In this document: piece by piece, positions 6,874 to 12,486 of the stretch | How the letters are laid out: each line of letters opens with the position of its first letter | Position numbering within the stretch: the first letter of the stretch is position 1 | IMG/VR virus record: IMGVR_UViG_3300009506_000192 | Coordinates: 1-30,085 of that record | From: a virus | Direction: 5' to 3' (one strand) | DNA length: 30,085 nt | Notes under the pieces: generated by a model | Told to the model about the DNA's origin: nothing | Databases searched by the model: none | The model's input: the letters and a program-made list of their open reading frames with translations, nothing else | Translations under genes and position numbers: made by a program

Positions 6874-7216
6874 ACCTGAATATGAGAATGAACATTCGGT
6901 TGAAGGTACTGATATCAAGTTGATCCTAGCTGAATCTGATCGCACCGGTATAGCAGCGGTCACAGTTGGTTGGGTTATTGGGGTTGGACCTACGGCTTTT
7001 ATGTTCGACAGGGAAGCAGCACGAACCGGGCAACGGTCTCCGTTGAACGAACCGTGGTGTAAAGTGGGTGACAAGGTGTTGTACTCCAAGTATGGTGGAC
7101 GCGTCATTGTTGACCCGAAGACAGATGAGAAGACTATAGTCATCAACGATCAAGAGATCATCATGGTCCTCGATGACGAAGAGACATTAGAGGAGTCCAA
7201 AGATGGAAACGTCTAA
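6842..7216 (+). CDS. GroES-like co-chaperonin
   Basis: This protein has 124 residues from ATG 6842, chosen because AAGGAG (6829-6834) lies at the right distance. An upstream TTG at 6812 would add 10 residues without such a site. The body follows the GroES beta-barrel pattern. An N-terminal YRVWIKPE strand is followed by GWVIGVGP (43-50). A longer mobile-loop-like insert spans 51-71. Then KVGDKVLYSKYGG (74-86) and a final INDQEIIMVLDDE (101-113) correspond to the GroES edge strands. Phage co-chaperonins such as T4 gp31 work with host GroEL in folding the capsid protein. This gene lies between portal and scaffold, which fits that role. It overlaps the next gene by 14 bases. Confidence 0.65.
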   Translation: MKPVGYRVWIKPEYENEHSVEGTDIKLILAESDRTGIAAVTVGWVIGVGPTAFMFDREAARTGQRSPLNEPWCKVGDKVLYSKYGGRVIVDPKTDEKTIVINDQEIIMVLDDEETLEESKDGNV

Positions 7217-8057
7217 CGACATTAAAGACCCTGGCGTAGATGTCGGGAAAGGTCCTGATGCGGAAACTAACGTTGAAGTTACCGCTCCACAGAAGGAACC
7301 CAAGGAAGATCAAGCCCGCTCGATGGGGTGGGTGAACCTCCATGAATGGACGGAGGCAGGTAACGATCCGGAAGACCATGTGTCTGCCAAAGAATTCGTT
7401 GCACGCGATTCGTTCTTCAAGAAGATTAATGCTCAGAATAAAGAGAACTCTACTCTGAGGCAACAAATCCAGTCGCTGCAACATACGCAGAAATTGATCT
7501 TTGAAGAAGCAAAGCGACGCGCCATTCAAGAATTGAAAGATAAACACAACGAAGCCGTTGAAGCGGGTGATCTAGCAAAAGCTGACCAGCTTGTTGATGA
7601 GATCTCCAAGAAGCACGCAGAACCGAATCCGGTCCAACCGGCTCCTTCGGGACCCTCTGCATACGTCCAACAGTGGATGCAGGATAACTCCTGGTATGCT
7701 GAGAATGACGTGAAACGTGCTTATGCCAACGCCGTTGGTGTGGACTATGTAAATCAATACCGCATGTCGAACAATGGGGCAATTCCATCTGAAGAGGAAA
7801 CCCTGACACATGTGGAAAAACGAGTGAAGGAGAAGTTCCCTGTGGAACGTAAACCTCTCAATAAGACGACGGTCCAAGCACCGCACAGCCCGGCTGCTGT
7901 AGCGAGTCAAACTGGCCGCACAAAGAAACCGGGTCTGACGGTAGATGACCTATCCCCGATGGAGCAGTCCATCATGAAGAGTCTCGTTGCTCGTGGCGAT
8001 ATTACTGAAGAAAAGTATCTCGCTGACATCGAAGCTCTGAACAAGAAAGGAAAGTAA
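7203..8057 (+). CDS. Putative head scaffolding protein
   Basis: This 284-residue hydrophilic protein has an acidic disordered start (1-40), a coiled-coil-like stretch at about 70-125 (rich in K, E, Q and L), a Pro-rich linker near 140-150, and a basic helical C-terminus with MEQSIMKSLVARGDITEEKYL. Scaffolds of podoviruses are helical, poorly conserved, and encoded just upstream of the capsid gene, as here. Their C-terminal basic helices contact the capsid protein. The call rests on composition and position, not on a sequence signature. It overlaps the GroES-like gene by 14 bases and ends one base before the next start. Confidence 0.65.
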   Translation: METSNDIKDPGVDVGKGPDAETNVEVTAPQKEPKEDQARSMGWVNLHEWTEAGNDPEDHVSAKEFVARDSFFKKINAQNKENSTLRQQIQSLQHTQKLIFEEAKRRAIQELKDKHNEAVEAGDLAKADQLVDEISKKHAEPNPVQPAPSGPSAYVQQWMQDNSWYAENDVKRAYANAVGVDYVNQYRMSNNGAIPSEEETLTHVEKRVKEKFPVERKPLNKTTVQAPHSPAAVASQTGRTKKPGLTVDDLSPMEQSIMKSLVARGDITEEKYLADIEALNKKGK

Positions 8058-8058
8058 C

Positions 8059-8481
8059 ATGCGCGAAGACGCCAAAACACGCGAACCTCGTATTGAAGCT
8101 GAAGTTAAGAAAGAGCGGAAACGAGTGCCCCTCCACGGGCGTATGAATTTGACTATAGATAATGAACGACCAGGTTGGCATCGGTGTTGGGTTGCTGAAG
8201 ACCCGACCCGTCCTGGGGATGTCAAGAGATATCAAGCCGCTGGCTATACGTTTGTCGAAGATCCTTCGATGATGGTGGGCGATCCCACTGTCAACGCAGC
8301 GACCCCCTTCGGTAGCGTTGTCACCAGAAATGGTGGATTGGGTGTGACCCTTTACCTTATGGAGATTCCTCAAGAGTGGTACGATGAAGATCGTGCTGCG
8401 GAAGAAGAGGAACGTAAGGCCGTTGAGGCTCAGATCTTCAATCCTGATCGTGATGGAGGTCAGTACGGCACAATCAAGTAA
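8059..8481 (+). CDS. Conserved phage protein of unknown function
   Basis: This 140-residue protein sits between scaffold and head proteins. A charged N-terminus (1-25) is followed by a compact part with RVPLHGRMNLTI, WHRCWVAEDP and GDVKRYQAAGYTFVED. The C-terminus is a charged helix (EEEERKAVEAQ) followed by a short tail. I recall the pattern of a PL-G-R start and W-R-W-V with a later Y-x-x-A-G-Y from unnamed small phage proteins in the same position. A minor head protein is possible, but nothing in the sequence proves it. AAGGAAAG precedes the ATG. Confidence 0.6.
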   Translation: MREDAKTREPRIEAEVKKERKRVPLHGRMNLTIDNERPGWHRCWVAEDPTRPGDVKRYQAAGYTFVEDPSMMVGDPTVNAATPFGSVVTRNGGLGVTLYLMEIPQEWYDEDRAAEEEERKAVEAQIFNPDRDGGQYGTIK

Positions 8482-8521
8482 GTTTGTTGCCGTGGGACTT
8501 CCCTTTAACTAAGGAAAACTC

Positions 8522-9130
8522 ATGGCTAATACGTCTCGCCCGCATGGGTTCCGTCCGGTTAAGATGCGTAATGGTTCGCCGTGGAATGGTCGCGTTGTTG
8601 AAATGTACTTCGCTGCGGCCGATGCTACGGCTGTTGGAATTGGCGATCCTGTCAATTTCGACGGTTCCGCGTCTAGTTCGGATGGGACTCCTGGGTGCAC
8701 TCTGAGTCCGGCTCTTGGTACGGCAGCGTCTTCGACGGTGTTCGGTATCGTGGTCGGCTTTCGTGCAAACCCGAGTGACCTCAACACCACTGGTCTGTAT
8801 CGCACGGCTTCGACCGCTCGTTACGCGCTGGTGTGTCCGGTTGAGGATGTTATTTTTGAAGCACAAGCAGACGGCACTCTCACGAGCGTCGCTTCTGTTG
8901 TTGGTAAACTGTTTTCGATTACGACCGACCAAACCGTGTCTACGACCACTGGTCTAAGCACGGCGCAAATCGATGCGTCCACCGTTGCCACCACGACTAC
9001 GCTCCCGCTGATGATTATTGGCGGTGTGAATCGTGAGGACAACGATATGACTCTTACCAACGCCAAGTGGCTTGTTCAATTTACGTACCCGCAAGGTAAG
9101 TTCGCGGTGACGCAAGTTAACATGCAATAA
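8522..9130 (+). CDS. Putative capsid-associated (decoration-type) protein
   Basis: This 202-residue protein is rich in Ser, Thr, Ala and Val with a beta-strand pattern. It begins MANTSRPHGFRPVK. It contains a GDPVNFDGS segment and an alternating-hydrophobic ALVCPVEDVIFEA strand pair, and ends with WLVQFTYPQGKF. It has a good AAGGA site and its own 40-base spacer, and is directly followed by the major capsid gene. Position, size and beta-rich composition fit a head decoration or minor capsid protein. The assignment is by context. No catalytic motif is visible. Confidence 0.55.
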   Translation: MANTSRPHGFRPVKMRNGSPWNGRVVEMYFAAADATAVGIGDPVNFDGSASSSDGTPGCTLSPALGTAASSTVFGIVVGFRANPSDLNTTGLYRTASTARYALVCPVEDVIFEAQADGTLTSVASVVGKLFSITTDQTVSTTTGLSTAQIDASTVATTTTLPLMIIGGVNREDNDMTLTNAKWLVQFTYPQGKFAVTQVNMQ

Positions 9131-9142
9131 TAGGAGGGCAAT

Positions 9143-10054
9143 ATGGCTATTGTTACTGGTGATTTTGCCAAAGCCCTCTGGCCCGGCGTTAATTCGTGGT
9201 ATGGAGATTCGTACGCTGAGTTCCCGGTGGAATACACCGCGCTCTTTGATACGTTCAACTCCGACCGTAACTACGAAGAAGACGTTGGTCTGAGTGGGTT
9301 TGGTCTTGCTTCGGTTAAGTCCGAAGGTGGGTCTATCAGCTACGACACGATGCGTCAAGGCTTCACGACCCGGTATACGCACATCACGTATGGTCTCGGA
9401 TTCATCATCACTCGTGAGATGGTTGAAGATGACCTGTACAACGTGGTTGGTAAGAAGCGTGCTCAATCGCTCGCGTTCTCGATGCGTTCGACTAAAGAAA
9501 CCATTGGTGCTAACGTGTATAACCGGGCGTTTACGTCTGGCTACACTGGCGGTGATGGAATCATCCTGTGTTCGACTGCCCACGTCAATGTGGCTGGCGG
9601 CACTTGGTCGAACCTCCTGTCGGGTAACGCTGCGCTGAGTGAAGCGGCTCTGGAAGATATTACCGTCCAGATGCACAGTGCTACGGATGACCGTGGTCTG
9701 AAGATGGCTCTCCAGCCGAAGACCCTGATTATCCCGCCTGCGCTGGTCTTTACCGCTAAGCGTATCCTTGGTAATTCGGACCGTCCGGGTACCGCGAACC
9801 GCGATATCAACGCGCTCGTGGCGATGAACTCGATCCCGAACGGCTACAAAGTCTGTCACTACCTGACCAGCACGACTGCGTGGTTCGTGAAAACGAACCT
9901 GCCGACTGATGGTATGAAGCATTGGTCCCGTCGGGCCGATGATTTCGGTATGGACAATGACTTTGATACCGAAAATGCCAAGTACAAAGCAACGGCTCGT
10001 TACAGCTTCGGCTGGACCGATCCGCGTGCGGTGTACGGCTCGGCTGGTGCGTAA
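9143..10054 (+). CDS. Major capsid protein
   Basis: This 303-residue protein has the traits of an HK97-fold capsid protein. An N-arm (1-50) is followed by an E-loop-like segment (GGSISYDTMRQGFTTRYTH) and a long helix containing ITREMVEDDLYNVVGKKRAQSLAFSM. A P-domain and A-domain pattern follows, ending with WFVKTNLPTDG and KATARYSFGWTDPRAVYGS. The ribosome site AGGAGG (9132-9137) is the strongest in the window, as expected for the most abundant virion protein. The gene lies downstream of scaffold and decoration genes. No prohead protease gene is seen nearby, and there is no obvious long N-terminal delta domain. Confidence 0.85.
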   Translation: MAIVTGDFAKALWPGVNSWYGDSYAEFPVEYTALFDTFNSDRNYEEDVGLSGFGLASVKSEGGSISYDTMRQGFTTRYTHITYGLGFIITREMVEDDLYNVVGKKRAQSLAFSMRSTKETIGANVYNRAFTSGYTGGDGIILCSTAHVNVAGGTWSNLLSGNAALSEAALEDITVQMHSATDDRGLKMALQPKTLIIPPALVFTAKRILGNSDRPGTANRDINALVAMNSIPNGYKVCHYLTSTTAWFVKTNLPTDGMKHWSRRADDFGMDNDFDTENAKYKATARYSFGWTDPRAVYGSAGA

Positions 10055-10085
10055 TGGTTCTTTGAGGTGTTGCATTGAACATAAC

Positions 10086-10108
10086 AGGTAGAACTGAGTG
10101 CGCTACCT
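10086..10108 (+). other. Stem-loop downstream of the capsid gene
   Basis: AGGTAG (10086-10091) pairs with CTACCT (10103-10108), giving a 6-bp stem and an 11-base loop, in the 84-base gap after the capsid gene. No T-run follows. It may protect or process mRNA or act as a weak terminator. The rest of the gap shows only the GGAGA ribosome site of the next gene. Confidence 0.3.
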
Positions 10109-10138
10109 ACCTCATTAACCCTTCAATAGGAGACCATT

Positions 10139-10663
10139 ATGGCAAATAAAAACCTGATCGACCTTTTTGCTGACACCAAGCAGAGCGATGATCCTCAATT
10201 CCAAGTCTACTACGACGACACGAATGGGGTCACCGCTGTCAAGCTGGACGGCAAGTCCGGGATCGGTTCGGTCCAAATTGGTGACGTTACGACCTATACG
10301 GTCCTCGCCGCCAATAGTGGTCGTACCCACTTCTGGCCTGACCTCACGACTAACCTGACGATTAGCCTCCCTACGGCGGCTGATGGTCTGGAGTATACTT
10401 TTGTATACGCGGGCGTGACGGACGACGCGGCGGATGTGTCTATCGATGCTGGTTCGACAACGAACTACCTGCTCGGTGGACTGTTCCATGCCGACTCCGA
10501 TGGCACTACGGTTGGTTCAGTAGTTCCGGACGGAAACAGCAACAACGTTGCTGTCATTAATAATCCGGGTGCTGGCACGCGCATCCACTTGGCCTGTGAT
10601 GGTACCAACTGGTACATCTCTGGTTACGTGATTGGTGCAACTGCTCCTCAGTATACGGACTAA
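10139..10663 (+). CDS. Putative head-associated beta protein
   Basis: This 174-residue acidic protein is rich in Asp, Thr, Gly and Val. The pattern of short beta strands includes TTYTVLAANSGRTHFWPDL, LTISLPTAADGLEYTFVY and ATRIHLACDGTNWYI-like stretches. It resembles domains seen in head fibres, head decoration proteins and fibre proteins, where a surface beta sandwich is repeated. It is isolated by an 84-base gap upstream and a 55-base gap downstream, each with a hairpin, and has a good GGAGA site. This suggests strong independent expression next to the capsid gene. No enzymatic motif is visible. Confidence 0.5.
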   Translation: MANKNLIDLFADTKQSDDPQFQVYYDDTNGVTAVKLDGKSGIGSVQIGDVTTYTVLAANSGRTHFWPDLTTNLTISLPTAADGLEYTFVYAGVTDDAADVSIDAGSTTNYLLGGLFHADSDGTTVGSVVPDGNSNNVAVINNPGAGTRIHLACDGTNWYISGYVIGATAPQYTD

Positions 10664-10672
10664 ACGCTCGCG

Positions 10673-10695
10673 GGGGACCGAGGATAACTGTCCCC
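10673..10695 (+). other. Stem-loop between head protein and glycosyltransferase genes
   Basis: GGGGAC (10673-10678) pairs with GTCCCC (10690-10695) around an 11-base loop, the same geometry as the hairpin at 10086-10108. No clear T-run follows. It could reduce read-through or stabilise the upstream mRNA. Confidence 0.35.
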
Positions 10696-10718
10696 ACCAA
10701 TTCTTTACAGGGGGTAAT

Positions 10719-11477
10719 ATGGAAAACACAGGGAAAAAGTCGATTGAGATTGATCTCTCAAAAGAGAAGATTGGGCTGGCTATGCCATGCCATATGGGCA
10801 CTCTGCCCATGTACACGGTAGTTGGGTTGATGGAGACGGCAGGGATGCTTACAAAATTGAACATTCCCTGGACCTTCTTCAATAACTACCAGCACAGTCT
10901 AGTAGACCAAGCACGTAATGAGATCGCGGAACAGTTCATGGCTTCGGACTGTACCAAGATCTTTTGGATTGATGCTGATATCGCCTTCTTTGCAGAAGAC
11001 GCTATGCGTCTAATCGCTCTCAGCAAGTTGTATCCTATGGTTGGAGCACTGTATCCGATTAAAGGTCTTCCGGACGGAGTTGAAAGCTACTTCGTAGATC
11101 TGCCCGAAGAGGGTCCGCTGGTCACTGAACATGGTCTGTTTCATGCCCGCAACTGTGGGTTTGGTTTCCACGTTGCTGATCGTGCGGTATATGAGGATCT
11201 AGCGAAAGAGGCTCCTCGGTATTGGAAGCGTGGTAAAGAGTACATTGACTTCTTCCATGTTGGTCGGAAAGAAGTTGATGGAATTCGTACCCCTTACGGT
11301 GAGGACTATTGGTTCTTCCGTCAAGCAGAAAAGAAAGGTTGGCATCTTGTTATCGATCCTTCGGTCAAGATCGGCCACGTAGGTATCAAGGTATGGCGCG
11401 GCGATCCTGCCAAAGCCTTCCAAGAAGTTACTAAAAAGGAGAAAGTTCATGGTCCCGACAACGATAAAAGTAGCTGA
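10719..11477 (+). CDS. Glycosyltransferase-like protein (GT-A type)
   Basis: This protein has 252 residues from ATG 10719, chosen because AGGGGG (10709-10714) lies just upstream. A longer frame begins at 10632, inside the previous gene. The GT-A pattern is visible. The nucleotide-sugar strand-loop appears as LVDQARNEIAEQF (61-73). The metal-binding DxD motif is DAD at 85-87 in FWIDADI. Then come a VGALYPIKG segment (108-116), a catalytic-base-like GED at 194-196, and a late His220 in VKIGHVG. GT-A enzymes transfer sugar from a nucleotide sugar. The acceptor is unknown. The location among head and tail genes suggests virion or host surface modification, which is inference. Its last 29 bases overlap the next gene. 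Confidence 0.7.
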   Translation: MENTGKKSIEIDLSKEKIGLAMPCHMGTLPMYTVVGLMETAGMLTKLNIPWTFFNNYQHSLVDQARNEIAEQFMASDCTKIFWIDADIAFFAEDAMRLIALSKLYPMVGALYPIKGLPDGVESYFVDLPEEGPLVTEHGLFHARNCGFGFHVADRAVYEDLAKEAPRYWKRGKEYIDFFHVGRKEVDGIRTPYGEDYWFFRQAEKKGWHLVIDPSVKIGHVGIKVWRGDPAKAFQEVTKKEKVHGPDNDKSS

Positions 11478-11748
11478 TGTAACGGCTGACGGCAATGCCG
11501 TTCTCTCCGGTATTCGATTCATTCATGGTGTCATTGGTAAGACGACTACGCTAACCAGTGCTGCTGGTGTCTTGCTGTATGATGCGGCTACCACGGCTGG
11601 TACGCCTACTGTCGATATCAGTGCGAACACGGCAGATAGCACTAATTTCGAAAAGACCTTCAGTATCATGTTCCCATTCCCTCTGAAGCACCTCAATGGT
11701 CTTAGTGTGGATGTGACCAACTGTACCTGCAAAGTATACTACAGTTAA
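11449..11748 (+). CDS. Small beta-rich protein of unknown function
   Basis: This 99-residue protein is rich in Thr, Ala, Val and Ser. Beta-like segments include GIRFIHGVIGKTT, GVLLYDAATTAGTP and FPFPLKHLNGLSVDV, ending CTCKVYYS. The layout resembles small structural proteins or single-domain fibre modules of phages. AAGGAG at 11436-11441 supports ATG 11449. It overlaps the glycosyltransferase gene by 29 bases and precedes a small membrane protein. I do not recognise a named family. Confidence 0.65.
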   Translation: MVPTTIKVADVTADGNAVLSGIRFIHGVIGKTTTLTSAAGVLLYDAATTAGTPTVDISANTADSTNFEKTFSIMFPFPLKHLNGLSVDVTNCTCKVYYS

Positions 11749-11757
11749 TCGAGGTGT

Positions 11758-12006
11758 ATGATGGAGTGGCAACAAATAGCATTATGGGCGCTGGCGGCGC
11801 TTGCCACCGTTCAAGGAGTGATTATGAAGATGCTTTGGACTAAGACCGAGAATACATCACAAGCATTGGCTAAACACGCTCAACATGACGCGGAGACCTT
11901 TGTAACGAAGGTTGACCACGAACGGTTCGTTGGGCGTGTAGAATCCAAGTTGGACAAGATTCTCGACAAATTAGACCGCAAAGCTGATAAACCCAATGCT
12001 TCTTAA
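11758..12006 (+). CDS. Small one-helix membrane protein
   Basis: This protein has 82 residues, or 81 if ATG 11761 is used. The second ATG is better spaced from GAGG at 11751-11754. One hydrophobic segment at about 5-24 (IALWALAALATVQGVIM) is followed by a charged helix with heptad character (FVGRVESKLDKILDKLDRK). This layout is seen in small phage membrane proteins, including some holin or XhlA-like accessory proteins. It could also anchor a structural complex. A separate holin candidate lies at 29032-29445, so the role here is open. Confidence 0.65.
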   Translation: MMEWQQIALWALAALATVQGVIMKMLWTKTENTSQALAKHAQHDAETFVTKVDHERFVGRVESKLDKILDKLDRKADKPNAS

Positions 12007-12214
12007 AGGCAAACAGGATTATCATAAACCCGGTGACTACAACGCTTACTGCGATGTTTGTGGCTTCAAGTTCAAAGCCTCGGAACTCCAGAAGCGGTGG
12101 GATGGTTATAGGGTTTGTCAAAAGGATTGGGAACCACGCCATATCCTAGACTTCATTCGTGGACCGGAACAATATCCTCAACCGGAAGACATTAACTCTA
12201 AAGACGGATCATGA
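11996..12214 (+). CDS. Zinc-ribbon protein A
   Basis: This 72-residue protein has Cys19 and Cys22 (YCDVCG) and, after 18 residues, Cys41 and His49 (VCQKDWEPRH), the pattern of a Cys3-His zinc site. A conserved FKASELQKRWDGYRVC core lies between them. The following gene encodes a clear paralogue. The function is unknown. Small zinc ribbons often mediate nucleic-acid or protein binding. It overlaps the upstream gene by 11 bases and the downstream one by 4 bases (ATGA). Confidence 0.75.
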   Translation: MLLKGKQDYHKPGDYNAYCDVCGFKFKASELQKRWDGYRVCQKDWEPRHILDFIRGPEQYPQPEDINSKDGS

Positions 12215-12486
12215 CCAAATACTATTCTGGAGACCACAACGCATATTGTCAAGTCTGTGGATTCCGGTATAGGGCATCGGAACTACGCAGACGATGGGAT
12301 GGCCTACTGGTCTGTAACGACGATTTCGAATCGAAACATGATGCGGATATGCGTGATCCGCATAGAATTCCAAAAGAGAGTCTACCATCCTGGGTTCGGA
12401 ACTCTGAACCTATTGGTACACAGTTCCTTGGGTTGGGACCTCTCCAGGCTGACATTGGTCGGGCTGGATATAACTGGGCGGGATAA
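12211..12486 (+). CDS. Zinc-ribbon protein B (paralogue of A)
   Basis: This 91-residue protein has the same zinc pattern as its neighbour: Cys13, Cys16, Cys35 and His43, with core FRYRASELRRRWDGLLVC. Matching residues between the two include NAYC-x-VCGF, the ASEL helix, RWDG and VC. The C-terminal 40 residues are unrelated to A and end with a Gly-rich GTQFLGLGPLQADIG segment that is likely to be a binding tail. The pair looks like an old tandem duplication. The stop overlaps the start of the large fibre gene as TAATG. Confidence 0.75.
   Translation: MTKYYSGDHNAYCQVCGFRYRASELRRRWDGLLVCNDDFESKHDADMRDPHRIPKESLPSWVRNSEPIGTQFLGLGPLQADIGRAGYNWAG

Noticed and set aside
8954-10075. Long open frame (373 codons) on the - strand opposite the major capsid gene
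   Set aside because: It mirrors the biased codon use of the strongly expressed capsid gene. The product is an Arg/Thr/His-rich sequence without domains, and no ribosome site or operon context supports it.
10632-10718. N-terminal extension of the glycosyltransferase-like gene from 10632
   Set aside because: It would overlap the previous gene and lacks a ribosome site, while AGGGGG directly precedes ATG 10719.
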